From Elymus sibiricus (Eukaryota > Streptophyta > Magnoliopsida > Poales > Poaceae): 64,000 nt of DNA. The stretch is taken from assembly GCA_039707655.1 (NCBI GenBank), contig CM077676.1, forward strand, positions 457,426,379-457,490,378. Reading direction: 5' to 3'. Shown here piece by piece: positions 48,201 through 60,760 of this stretch; positions within the stretch are counted from its first letter, which is position 1, and each line of letters starts with the position of its first letter. Made by a program: the position numbers and the translations under genes. The notes below the pieces were generated by a model that was not told the origin of the DNA, did no database searches, and saw only the letters and a program-made list of their open reading frames with translations.

Positions 48201-49927
48201 CCTTGCAAGGGGTAACCCTTAACTAGGGATTTTGGCACTCATGGCGTCTCGACGCGGGCGAGACACATGCCCTCCCAACATGCATGGTCGATATGCTAGA
48301 TCTATATCTCGCTCGTCGCGAGGCTGAGTTCCGTCTCGTCTCTGGCGGGCGCTCTACTGGGCCAAACCTATATTGTAGCACTTTTTTTTTCCTGTTTTCC
48401 TTGGTTTTTCTTTTTTGCCTCATTTTTCTTTGGTCTCCTTTGTTTTTCTTTAGTTTTCTTCCTTTCTTCCTTTTTTATTTTTCCTTTTCGTTTCCTTTTC
48501 CCCTTGGTTTCCTTTGTTTCTCTCGGCATTTTTGCTTCTTTCTTTGGTTTTTTTTTGGTATTCACCAGGTTTCTTTGGGATTGTTTTATCAACACATTTC
48601 TACATTTTTCATTAGCATTGTACATTTCTGTGTGCATCAAAAAAATTATACACGTTTAATATTATTCAAAGGCATGATTAACAAATTTTTTCAATCATAT
48701 GTTTTGAAGTCCATGTTTTTTCATAGAAATTGTACATTTTTTGTATACATTTAAAATATTTTTCATATACGTTTATCATTTTTAAATACATGACTAACAT
48801 TTTTTCAAATACATTTTTTGAACAGTTTTTAATATGTCTTAAAGATTTTTCAAATACAGATCAATACATCTTTTTTATATCATAGGAAACTTTTTTAAAC
48901 TATTCAAACAGTTTTTTTACATTGGATAGACCATTTTTTAAAATGTCACAAATATTTTGTTTCAAATGCATGACCATTTTTAAAAATGTCACAAACATTT
49001 CATAATGTAACGATTTTTTTTCCGTATTACCTGAACATTTGTTTACACTGTATAACATTTTCTGAATGGCCACGTACATTTTTGAGATGTGTGGACATTT
49101 TTTGTAATGTCACATACATTTGTTTTCTGGAATGGTACGAACAATTTTTTTGAAGGTTGAGGAAACATTTTTTTACAGTACATTTACATTTTTTTAAGTA
49201 TATTTACATTTTTTATGTGCCATGGTTTTTTTTAGAAAAATGAACTAATTTATTATTTTCAAAAAATATATATTCAGAACATTTTTAAAGAAAATAAGCA
49301 AAAGGGAAAAAAAACCAGTGACATCAACATGACATGGCCTAGTAACGACACACATTGGAATAGCCACGCCCCGACCGGTGGGCAAACAGCATCATTTTTT
49401 CTTCACTTTTCTTTATTGCATCTAGTTTCTGACGGGCATTTTTATCTTTCTTCCTTTTTCTTCTTGGTTTCTGTCTATCTTTTTACGTTTTTATTTTCTC
49501 TCTTTCTCGCTTGTTTTCATTTTGTTTTATTTTTTCCTTTCATGTTTCTGCTCATTTTCTCTCTTCTTCTTATATTTATACACATGAATTTTTTTATAAA
49601 GCGCAATGAACATTTTATGAATGTGATGGACATTTTTTATATACGTGATTAAAATTTTGTAAATCAGCTTTGATTAGTTTATAATTATGAATGAAAATTT
49701 ACATGCACAAAATGATAATATTGTTTTATAATTGTTTTTTCTTTTCAATATCTGAACAAAAAAAAGAAACAGGCCTAGGAGCACTCCCATCCCATGTGGG
49801 TGATACCTGGACAATTCTGCATTGTCTCAAAAAAAAATCTGGACTATTCTGCATTGAGCACATAATTGGAGGAGCACTCCGGCCAATGCCATGTGGGTAG
49901 GCTCATCAGTACAGCCATGGGATAATG
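48201..49927. other. T-rich degenerate repeats and unclassified DNA
   Basis: From about 48365 to 48560 the + strand is pyrimidine-rich (TTTTTCTTT, TTTCCTTT). From about 48600 to 49270 it holds loose repeats of ACATTTTT and TTCAAATACA type. The frame at 48284-48754 is composed almost only of F, L and S and is not credible. The last 150 bp contain an imperfect direct repeat (GGACAATTCTGCATTG and GGACTATTCTGCATTG). No gene is seen. Confidence 0.55.
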
Positions 49928-51982
49928 TGTAGGGGAACGCGACAGAAAACAAAAAATTTCGGTACAGCGAGCATGCCCAGGATCACGATGGAGAAGCATA
50001 CAAGATTTTTGATCTTTTCGTTACCGACTCGTAGCGCAGCGGAAGTAGAGTCGATGACGATCGGCGGTGCAGATCCCCGCAGCTAGGATTTTACAACCAC
50101 CCAACCGCGAGGATGTTCTCCTTCGTCTGCCCCTCGGACAGCCCTCCGGGAGGCGGTCGGACAATCCCTCGGACGGTGTCACGGACAGCCCTTCGGGAAG
50201 ACCCTCGAAACTCGGACGGTCACCCGGACAGCCCTTCGGGAGGACCCACGAAACTCGGACGGTCACTCGGACAGCCCTTCGGGAGGACCCTCGAACAGCC
50301 CCTCGGGCAAAAGGATCGAATCTACGACCTCTCTACGGGGTTGCACACATACGGTGTCATCTATCCGGCAGGGCTTCGCCGTCCAGAACTAGTTCCCACG
50401 GCTCTACGAAACTATTTCGCGGGGAGGGAGAGAGAAAACTAGATAATTGCATGGCAGTGTATGAGAACTCATGTGAGAACTTGGATGAAAATGGAGAGCA
50501 CCCTCCACCCCTATTTATAGGGTGAGAAGAGATGGCGAAAATACCAAAATGTCCTCAGATATTTTCACACTATTCATAATAGTGTTTCCATTATTCATGA
50601 AATATTTTCTACCAATAGTGTTCCACTATTCATAATAGTGTTTCCACTATTCGTGAGATATATTCTCCCAATAGTGTTTCCTCTATTCATAACACTATTC
50701 ACAAAATATTTTCATCGGCTGTTTAATCCTAAAAAATTCCTGAAGGCCCAGAACATTTTCGGCACCCCCTAAAATAATTTTGGACGCGTTCCGAAACATT
50801 TCCGGATCAATGATTTTCATCAGCGAAAAGCAACCAAAGCATTTCCGGGGTTTTTCTTCGGAAAAATCCCAGAAGTTCCCAGAAAAATTCTGGCACCCTA
50901 TAAGAATTTCCAGGCGTGTGCCGAAACCATTTTGACTTAATGGTATTCTCCGAAACAACCTTTCGGTTTTACCGAAACTATTCCGGTGTTCTCTTTCCGG
51001 AACTCTTCCGTTGTCTCCGAAACAATTCCGGTGACTTTCTCTCAGACTCCCTGTCTAGTATTCAGCAGATAGATGACCCTTAAGCGTGTGATCCTATAGG
51101 TTCGGTGAAGTATAGACATGAACGGAACACTTTCCGATCAATGATCAACATCGGAGCCGTGGACACCCATATTGACCCCTATACTCACACGAATAAATAT
51201 TCGAGTGAACCTCCAGTTGCCATGTGCTATTCCTGTTGCTTCGCGATATGTTACAAAACCTGAGGTGAGATTTATCGGCATCCCCATGGATCAACAACTT
51301 GTCCACTATGCCAGTTACCTCGTTACCGGTTTTGTTCTCATTTCTCGTTCCCGTGTTCCGGCATCCCTGTAATCAAATCACATTGTGTCTGGCCAGACGA
51401 TGATGGATACCGTAACACCGAGAGGGCCCAGAGATATCTCTCCATCGTCGGAGGAGCAAATCCCAATCTTGAGCCATCAAGTTACTTGACATACTTTCCC
51501 ATGAACCCGTAAGCCGCCGTAATAGCCACCCAGTACCGGATGACGTTTAACAAACCCCAAAGTTCATGAATCAAGCATGAAGAAACTTGATACTCTCATG
51601 GTCTAAGGAATTATGCAAACGTAAACTTTCTCTGTGTTATTAACCATTAACTTGTGACGAATGTATCAAATAGCATAACATCAATTCGGGTCGATTCAAC
51701 ACAAGTGTTCTTCTAACATTGTGCCCTCAAAGTTGCCAGCATAGTCATGCCCATGATTAGGAAAACAGAACCATCATGCAACACTTGAGCTAAGCTTAGA
51801 GGCTAGACTAGGAATACATTTTACCGTTTATTATTCCACACGCGCATATGAGTCTTCCTCCGAGCCTCATGGTTATTGTAGACTCGAGAACCATAGCAGT
51901 TATAGCATGGAATATAAACTTAATTAGTAACATGGGGATAAATAATAACATTTATTATTGCCTCTAGGGCATATCTCCTACA
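49928..51982 (-). repeat. Copia D 3' LTR
   Basis: 2055 bp, TGTAGG...CCTACA. It is the 3' LTR on - because the polypurine tract (GTGGGAGTC on -, 51983-51991) follows it on the right. Two full hairpin repeats. Confidence 0.9.
50512..50519 (-). promoter_or_regulatory. TATA box of copia D LTR
   Basis: TATAAATA on -, family-conserved context. Confidence 0.65.
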
Positions 51983-54886
51983 GACTCCCACTTGCACTAG
52001 AGTCAATAATCTAGTCAATGCTAAAACACTTTACACCTATAGCATACCGGTGTAAAATATGCTTCGCTTGTGGTATAGCCTGATGTCCAACGGATCTGAC
52101 AACTTCAGTTCCATGTGTATCTTTGCATCTCCTCGCGTTTTCACGCGTTCACAAAATTCATATTTTGTGTGGACTTGGCTTTGTATATATGTGAATCACA
52201 GGTCAAACCTTGATTCCTCAGACTGAGCTATGGAGCAACTATCTACAATAGTGTCCCATTGACCAAAGTCATCTTGGAACCATACAAAGTTCATGAATGA
52301 ACTATATGATTCAACAACTTCTTTGTCGCTTCCAAAGCGTCAACATACTTAGCCTTTGTTATACAAATCGCCACAGTAACCTGTTTGGAACAATTTCCAT
52401 CTACCGTGCCACCATATCGTGTTTTACACAAAACCCTTAACTTAAATCGAAAATCGCATGGAGCATTGATGAAGACTGTATCGATGTAATTACTTACAAT
52501 GAGCACTACATAATCTCTGCTTGCGAGAAAACATGTGATTAGTGCTACTTTAGTACTCAACGATATTTTTCACTGTTGTCTCATAATCAGTACTTTGATC
52601 ACTTTGGTATCTATACTCGCAACAGCTTGAGAGTATCGGACATATCTGATTGTTTTACATACCATGGAATACATGATTAATCCAAACACAAGAGTGTGTG
52701 GAATCTCCATCATGTATTTTGTTCATCAGTGTTTTGGGACATCGAGTCTTGCAAAAACTCTTTCCATGTGACTTCGGCAAGAATCACTCCTTGGCGTTTT
52801 AATGTTAAACTGTTTTAGCATCTTGTCAATATGTATTTTGGCTTAGCCCTATTAGGCAATTCTATCTCGCAGATAATTATGCTAATATCAAGGCTACCCA
52901 GCCCAAGTACTTCATCGTAAAACTATTTTTCAATGAAGTCCTAATTCCTGTCAAGAAATTTATATTATTTCCAATTAACAATGTGTCAGCACACAAGGTT
53001 TTTAGAAATATTATTATGCTCCCACTTACTTTCTTGTAACCACAAGCATCTTCGTTATCCATTGATTAAATCAAACTCTTTTGACTATTTCATCAAAAAC
53101 GAAGATTCCAACTCCATTTTGCTCTCTTCTATCCATTGCTGGAACTCTAAAGTTTGCATACTCACTAGCATCCTCTGGACTGACAAAACACCTTGGACTG
53201 TATCACATGCAAGTCCTAGGTAGCATTTCCATTTTATGGAAATCCTTTTGGCATCCATGTTACATATCTCATGATTGAAATATATATCAATTGCTAGTTT
53301 AACCCGAACCGACTTTAAGCATCGCTACAGAGAGACAGTCTCGCCGTAGTCAATTCCTTGAATTTGTTATAAGCAACAAGTCAAGCTTTATGGATAAAAC
53401 ATTTTTATCCGTATCAGTTTATAGTTCCATAAATATTCGTTAGACTCTAAGTCTTCCGAATGGTGTATCAAGATTTTAATCTCGAATCATTTATATGGAA
53501 ACTATCTCGGATTGTATTGGCATTTAGCCAATTCCAGAGTCAGGGCCCATCAACGCTTCCTTGTGTATCGTAGGTATACTGTTGTCTAACAACAATATCT
53601 CGTTTGTGCACCTGAGAGGTTTGCACGAGTTTTGCCTACGTGCTTCAGCTGCAAGTTCGACCGAAGTCCATACATCTCACGTAGAGGCTTCCGTATCAGT
53701 CGCAGTAGGAAACTCTGGAATCACTTCCAAGGTTTCTTTCCTTTGATCTGATGACGAAGATATTGTTATCTTGTCGAGTTGCACTGTCCTCCCACTCACC
53801 TTTTTGCAAGAACCATTTTCTTCAAAATCATACCGCTCTTTGTGGCAAACCTTTTGCCTCGGTATAGTGATGGAGGAATACCCAATAAATTAGGATAACC
53901 TACAAAGCAGCACTTGTCTGATTTGGAATAGGTTTGTAAATATTTTACACAAGCCCCATATTCCAAATGTTAAGAAAAGATATAATATGGTTGGGGTTAC
54001 CATACCATGGCGTCATTTCAACAGATCTGATGGTGCTCTTTTCAGTGTAAAAGCCGCAGTCTCTAAAGCATTACTTTAAAAGGGATAATTGCAAATTGAT
54101 TTATGTCATCTTTGATCTTACCATGTCATAAATGGTTTGATTACATCTTCACAGGCATTCCACTCATAGTGGTGTTCTGGGAGGTGTAAGTTATGAAACT
54201 CTTTTCACAACTCATCAGACATTCGCTAAACTTGTAACTCAAATCTTCCTTTTCGCAATCTAATGGCAGAAACATAATTTTCTTGTTACAATAATTCCTA
54301 CTTCATTTTGAAAACCTTTTGAATGACTTCAAAAGATCCAGACTTATGTCTCATCAAGTGAATATCCATATATCTACTTCACTCATCTCTGAAGATAGAC
54401 AAATCCACTACTAGCAACAACATTTATCGGACTACACACATCATAATGTATGATCACCAATAAGTTCATTGCTCGTTCCTCCTGGCCTGTGAACGGTATT
54501 TCAGTTACTTCACTTTTTGGACGAAAGTTGCAAGTGTCAGATGATTCATAATCAAATGACATAAAAAATCCATCATTATGGAATTTCTTCATGCGGGTTT
54601 TCAACGTGACCAAATGCAGTGCCACACATATGTGGTATTCTTTTAGTCTTGTGACATCTAGCGTCAGTGTCACGGATGTATTATATTATTATCAATATTC
54701 ATAACATACATCTCATTCATAATGAAAGTATGGCCCTTATGTTATTCATAACACCGAACATCAAAAGTTCTCTTATGAACAACCTTCTTGCAAGATACTT
54801 TATGCAATGGGCTAGAGTGTATAAAACTCTAAATGAATTATGAAAATAAATACAGACGGTAATACACCGATGGAAGGTATAGTAAC
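51983..54886 (-). pseudogene. Copia D internal region with decayed pol
   Basis: Traces on -: RNase H at 52291-52560 (LIVSNYIDTVF and ITKAKYVDALEATKK, against LIVSGYTDAGF and TMEAEYVAASEASKE in copia E); reverse transcriptase at 52877-53062 where the YVDD site reads LCADTLLIGN; integrase at 54383-54673 (SFDYESSDTCNFRPKSEV). Catalytic residues are lost. It ends abruptly at GTAAC, where E is inserted. Confidence 0.82.
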
Positions 54887-56953
54887 TGTAGGGGAACGCG
54901 ACAGAAAACAAAAAATTTCGGTACAGCGAGCACGCCCAGGATCACTATAGAGACTGCATACAAGGTTTGATCTGATCCGTACCGACTCGTAGCGCAGCGG
55001 AAGAAGAGTCGGTGTAGATCGTCGGTGCAGATCCCCGCAGCTAGGATTTACAACCTCCCAGCTGCGAGGATGTATTCCCTTGTCGGACAGCCCTTCGGGA
55101 GGCGGTCGGACAGTCCCTCGGACGATGTCATGGAAAGCCCTTCGGGAGGACCCTCGAAACTCGAACGGAAACTCGGACAGCCCTTTGGGAGGACACTCGA
55201 ACAGCCCCTTGGGCAAAAGATCGAAACTACGACCTCTCTACGGGGTTGCACACATACGGTGTCAGCTATCCGGCAGGGCTTCGCCGTCCAGAACTAGTTC
55301 CTGCCGGAACCCAGACAGCCTTTCGGCTCTACGAAACTATTTCGCTGGGAGGGAGAGAGAAGCCAGACAAGTCTATGGCATGTGTATGAGAGCAAGGGAT
55401 GAGTTTGGAGAGCACCCCCTCGACATCTATTTATAGGAAAGCCAAGGGGTAAAGTTGGCATACAAAAATACCAAAAGTACCCCCACTTTATGTCTTACAT
55501 AAAAGAATAAAATCAAAAAGGGATGGCATGTGGAGCTCCAAGGATCACCATGAGGGGCTTCCTTGGCCCCCAAGCCCTTCTAGAAGCCTTTTGGAAATAT
55601 CCCAAAAAGTGGCTTTCCCAAAAATATCCCTAAAGTGATTTTCACTACTCACGGAGACAATTTTCCGCGACCGTTAAATCCGAAAATATTTCTGTGGGTC
55701 TTAGAATAATTCCAGTGCCCACTAAAATGATTTTGGATTCGTTCCGAAACAATTCCGGATTAGTGATTTTCATCTGCGAAAAGCAACCAAACCGGTTCCG
55801 GCAGCTCGGGAACATTTCTGGTTTTTGTCCCGGAAAAATCCCAGAAGTTACCAGAACAATTCTGGCACCCTCCAAGAATTTCCAGGCGTGTGCCGAAACC
55901 AATTTGACTTAATGGTATACCCCGAAACAACTTTTCAGTTTTACCGGAACTATTCCGGTGTCCTCTCCGGAACGTTTCCGTTGCGTCCGAAACCTTTCCG
56001 GTGATTTTCTCTCAGACTCCCTGTCTAGTATTCAGCAGATAGATGACCCTTAAGCGTCTGACCCTATAGGTTCGGTGAAGTATAGATATGACCCGGAAGA
56101 CTTTCGGATCAATGATCAACATCGGAGCCGTGGACACCCATATTGACCCCTACACCCACACGAATGAATATTCGAGTGAACCTCCAGTTGCCGTGTGCTA
56201 TTCCTGTTGATCACGATATATTACAAACACCCGAGGTGAGATTTATTGCATCCCCATGGATCAACATCTTGTCCACCATGCAAGTTACCTCGTTACCGGT
56301 TTTGTTCTCTTTTCTCGTTTCCGTGTTTCGGCATCCCAGTGATCAAATCACAATGTGTCTGGCCAGACAATGATGGATACCATAACACCGAGAGGGCCCG
56401 AGAATATCTCTCCATCGTCGGAGGAGCAAATCCCAATCTTGAGCTATCTCGTTACTTGTCATACTTTTCCGTGAACCCGTAAGCCGCCGTAATAGCCACC
56501 CAGTTACGGATGACGTTTAACAAACCCCAAAGTTCACGAAGCAAGTACGAAGGAACTCGATACTCTCATGGTCTAAGGAATTATGCAAACATTAACTATC
56601 TCTGTGTTATTAACCATTAAGTTGCGACGAATGTATCTCATAGCATAACATCAATTCGGGTCGATTCAACACAAGTGTTCTACTAACATTGTGCCCTCAA
56701 AATTGCCGGCATAGCCATGCCCATGATCAGGAAAACAGGATCATCATGCAATACTTGAGTCAGTCTTAGAGGCAAGACTAGGAATACATTTTTCCGTTTA
56801 TTATACCACACGTGCATATGAGTTTCCCTCCGAGCCTTGTGGATATTGTAGACTCGAGATTCATTTCCGTTATAGCATGGAACATAAACATTCATTACAA
56901 ACTCGAAGATACAAAATAACTGTTATTACTGCCTCTAGGGCATATCTCCTACA
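54887..56953 (-). repeat. Copia E 3' LTR
   Basis: 2067 bp, TGTAGG...CCTACA, with the polypurine tract GTGGGAGTC (on -) at 56954-56962. One full hairpin repeat; the front resembles solo LTR C. Confidence 0.9.
55428..55435 (-). promoter_or_regulatory. TATA box of copia E LTR
   Basis: TATAAATA on -. Confidence 0.65.
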
Positions 56954-56984
56954 GACTCCCACTTGCACTAGAGTCATAATCCAG

Positions 56985-58526
56985 TTACATGGCTTCCCTA
57001 ACACCAATGGCTATCCGGTGCTGCTCATGCTTTGCTCGTGGTAGAGGCTTTGTCATTGGGTCTGACACGTTCAGATCCGTGTGAACTTTGCGTACCTTCA
57101 CTAAACCCGCTTCGACATGATGTCGAATGAGTTTATATTTGCGTACAATATGTCTTGTCTTATGGTGCGAATTTGGCTCCCTTGCCTGAGCCACGGCGCC
57201 ACTATTATCACAATAGATCTCCATCGGGTCCAGAGCACTTGGAACCACACCAAGGTCTTCAAGAAATTTCTTGATCCATACCGCCTCCTTGGAGGCTTCT
57301 GAAGCAGCAACATATTCCGCCTCCATCGTAGAATCCGCCACAATCTTTTGTTTGGAACTTTTCCAATCAACTGCGCCGCCGTTCAATATGAAAACATAGC
57401 CTGATTGAGATTTGAAGTCATCTGGGTCAGTCATGAAGCCTGCATCAGTGTAACCACTTACAATGAGCTCTTCATCACCTCCGTACACAAGGAGTAAATC
57501 CTTGGTCCTTCTGAGGTACTTAAGAATACCCTTGACTGCGGCCCAGTGTTCCAATCCTGGATCACTTTGGTACCGGCTGCTAACACTTAGCGCATAGGAA
57601 ACGTCCGGTCTTGTACATAGCATGGCATACATAATAGAACCAACTGCCGAAGCATATGGAACATCATTCATCTGTACTCGCTCATCGAGAGTCCGAGGAC
57701 ACTGATTCTTGCAAAGCACTGTGCCAGGTGACATGGGGAGTAGGCCTTTCTTGGAATTCTCTATGTTGAACCTTTTCAACACCTTGTCATTGTACGTGCT
57801 TTGGCTAAGCGCTATTAGGCGTTTTGATCTATCTCTATAGATTCTGATGCCCAATACATAAGCCGCTTCGCCTAAGTTTTTCATTGAAAAACTCCTTTTC
57901 AATGAGTCTTTTATTTCGCTAAGAAAATTCACGTCATTTCCAATCAACAATATGTCATCCACATACAAGATTAAAAATGCTTTTGCGCTCCCACTAAACT
58001 TCTTGTAAACACAAGATTCTTTGTCATTCCTGATGAAGCCAAACTGTTTGACCACTTCATCAAAACGAATGTTCCAGCTCCTTGACGCTTGCTTCAGACC
58101 ATAAATGGCTTTCTGAAGTTTGCATACCTTTCCAGCATCCTTATGAACGACAAAACCTTCTGGTTGTATCATGTATACATCCTCTTTGAGGTTTCCATTT
58201 AGGAAAGCCGTTTTTACGTCCATCTGCCATATTTCATAATTGAAATAAGCAGCAATTGCTAGTAATATCCGAACAGACCTAAGCATAGCTACGGGCGAGA
58301 AAGTCTCGTCGTAGTCCACTCCTAGAACTTGCGTGAACCCTTTCGCGACAAGTCTAGCTTTGTGGATAGTAATGTTACCATCCGCGTCCGTCTTTCTTTT
58401 GAAAATCCATTTACAACCAATGGGCTTTACGCCTTCTGGGAGTTCTTCCAAGTTCCAAACTTGGTTTTCGTACATGGATTCCATCTCGGATTTCATGGCC
58501 TTGTGCCATTCCTTTGAGCTGGGCCC
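56985..58526 (-). CDS. Copia E polyprotein, reverse transcriptase and RNase H part
   Basis: Open frame on - ending with a stop at 56985 and entering at 58526, where LTR F cuts it; the 503 residues from the first Met are the C-terminal part of a copia pol. Visible are the RT entry (WIFKRKTDADGNI), QMDVKTAFLNG with the first catalytic Asp near 93, the YVDD site at 178-181 (FLILYVDDILLIGN), and RNase H with SGYTDAGF, TMEAEYVAASEASKEA and a terminal HHKTRHI and KPLP segment typical of copia ends. No stop or frameshift is seen. It copies element RNA into DNA in the cytoplasm. The gag, protease and integrase parts lie beyond F, outside the window. The gene is disrupted by F and no longer works as a whole. 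Confidence 0.93.
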   Translation of the reverse strand, partial: GPSSKEWHKAMKSEMESMYENQVWNLEELPEGVKPIGCKWIFKRKTDADGNITIHKARLVAKGFTQVLGVDYDETFSPVAMLRSVRILLAIAAYFNYEIWQMDVKTAFLNGNLKEDVYMIQPEGFVVHKDAGKVCKLQKAIYGLKQASRSWNIRFDEVVKQFGFIRNDKESCVYKKFSGSAKAFLILYVDDILLIGNDVNFLSEIKDSLKRSFSMKNLGEAAYVLGIRIYRDRSKRLIALSQSTYNDKVLKRFNIENSKKGLLPMSPGTVLCKNQCPRTLDERVQMNDVPYASAVGSIMYAMLCTRPDVSYALSVSSRYQSDPGLEHWAAVKGILKYLRRTKDLLLVYGGDEELIVSGYTDAGFMTDPDDFKSQSGYVFILNGGAVDWKSSKQKIVADSTMEAEYVAASEASKEAVWIKKFLEDLGVVPSALDPMEIYCDNSGAVAQAREPNSHHKTRHIVRKYKLIRHHVEAGLVKVRKVHTDLNVSDPMTKPLPRAKHEQHRIAIGVREAM

Positions 58527-58779
58527 TGTAGGGTAACGCAGCAGAAAACAAAAAATTTCTGACCTACGTACCAGCCCAGGATCACTATGGAGACTGCATA
58601 CAAGGTTTGGTCTGTTTCGTTACCAATTCGTAGCGCAGCAGAAGTAGAGTCGATGACGATCAGCGGTGCAGATCCCTGCAGCTAGGATTTACAACCTCCC
58701 AACCGCGAGGATGTATACCCTCATCTGCCCCCGGACAGCCCTCCGGGAGGCGGTCGGACAGTCCCTCGGACGGTGTCAC

Positions 58780-58925
58780 GGACAGCCCTTCGGGAGGATC
58801 ATCGAAACTCGGACAGTCACTCGGACAGCCCTTCGGGAGGACCATTGAAACTCGGACAGTCACTCGGACAGCCCTTCGGGAGGACCATCGAAACTCGGAC
58901 AGTCACTCGGACAGCCCTTCGGGAG
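58780..58925. repeat. 43-bp tandem hairpin repeat in the LTR leader
   Basis: Three full units (58780-58822, 58823-58865, 58866-58908) and a partial one. On - each unit carries TCCCGAAGGGC, a CCC-GAA-GGG mini-hairpin. It lies downstream of the TATA box and so would be transcribed. Other LTRs have one (C, E) or two (B, D) full units. Confidence 0.8.
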
Positions 58926-59147
58926 GCACTCTCAAACTAAGACCAAAACTACGATCTCTCTACAGAGTTGCACACATACGGTCTCAACTATCCGGCAGGG
59001 CTTCGCTGTCCAGAACTAGTTCCTGCCAGAACCCAGACAGCCTTTCGGCTCTAAAAAACTATTTCACTGGGAGGGAGAGAGAAGCCAGACAAGTCTATGG
59101 CATGTGTATGAGAGCAAGGATGAGATTTGGGCTACCCCCTCCACCTC

Positions 59148-59155
59148 TATTTATA
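59148..59155 (-). promoter_or_regulatory. TATA box of copia F LTR
   Basis: TATAAATA on -. Confidence 0.65.
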
Positions 59156-60760
59156 GGAGAAGGAGGGGTGGAGGGGCTGAAATTTCAGCCACATCCATCC
59201 ATGTCATCTCCAAGATATTTTGGAGCAAAAGCCCAAAAAGGTGGCTTTCCAAAAAGTAATCCAAAAGGCACTTTCACTATTCACGACGACATATTTCAGC
59301 GTCCGTTCGAACTGAAAATATTCATGTGGGCTTAGAACATTTCCAGTACCCACTAAAATAATTTTCAACGCGATCCGAAACAATTCCGGTTTAGTGATTT
59401 TCATCTGCGAAAAGCATCTGAAGCGGTTCCGGCAGCTCCGGAACATTTCCGGTTTTCATCCCGGAAAATTCCAGAAAGTTTCCAGAACGATTGTGGCACC
59501 CTCCAAGAATTATCAGGCATGTGCCGAAACCATTTTGACTTTATGGTGTACTCCGAAACAACTTTTCGGTTTAGTGATTTTCATCAGTGAAAAGCAACTA
59601 AAGCGGTTCCGGCAGTCCGGAACATTTCTGGTTTTTGTCTCTGAAAAATCTCAGAAGTTACCGGAACAATTCTGGTACCTTCCAATAATTTCCAGGCATG
59701 TGCCGAAACCAATTTGACTTTATGGAATACCCTGAAACAACTTTTCAGTTTCACCGGAACTATTCCGATATCCTCTCCGGAACGTTTCCGTTTCGTCCGA
59801 AACTTTTTCGATGATTTTCTCTCAGACTCCCCGTCTAGTATTCAGCAGATAGATGACCCTTAAGCGTGTGACCCTATAGGTTCGGTGAAGTATAGACATG
59901 ACCCAGAACCCCTTCCGATCAATGATCAACATCGGAGCCGTGGACACCCATATTGACCCCTATACCCACACGAATGAATATTCGAGTGAACCTCCAGTTG
60001 CCGTGTGCTATTCCTGTTGCTTCGCGATATGTTACAAATACCTGAGGTGAGACATGTTGGCATCCCCGCGGATCAACAACTTGTCCACTATGCCAGTTAC
60101 CTCGTTACCGGTATTGTTCTCTTTTCTCGTTCCCGTGTTCCGGCATCCCCGTGATCAAATCATTAAGTGTCTGGCCAGACGATGATGGATACCGTAACAC
60201 CGAGAGGGCCCAGAGATATCTCTCCATCGTCGGAGGAGCAAATCCCAATCTTTAGCTATCAAGTTACTTGACATACTTTTCCATGAACCCGTAAGCCGCC
60301 GTAATAGCCACCCATTTACGGATGACGTTTAACAAACCCCAAAGTTCATGAAGCAAGCATGAAGTAACTCGATACTCTCATGGTCTAAGGAATTATGCGT
60401 TAACCATCTCTGTGTTATTAACCATTAACTTATGACGAATGAATCTCATAGCATAACAACAATTCGGGTCGATTCAACACAAATGTTCTTCTAACATTGT
60501 GCCCTCAAAATTGCCGGCATAGCCATGCCCATGATCAGGAAAACAGGATCATCATGCAATACTTGAGCCAGTCTTAGAGGCCAGACTAGGAATACATTTT
60601 ACCGTTTATTATTCCACACGTGCATATGAGTCTTCCTCCGAGCCTCGTGGTTATTGCAGACTCGAGAACCATAGCAGTTATAGCATGGAACATAAACCTA
60701 ATTATGAACAGGGAGATAATCAATAACATTTATTATTGCCTCTAGGGCATACCTCCTACA

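Larger units (their letters stand above)
58527..60760 (-). repeat. Copia F 3' LTR
   Basis: 2234 bp, the longest of the set; on - it begins TGTAGGAGGTATGCCC. The extra length comes from three full hairpin repeats and a partial duplication of the CCGGAA-rich segment near 59400-59650 (GATTTTCATC and GCGGTTCCGGCAG occur twice). Confidence 0.9.

Noticed and set aside
48284..48754. 156-codon frame rich in F, L and S, resembling a membrane protein
   Set aside because: It is a direct reading of a T-rich tract; the apparent hydrophobic segments are compositional.
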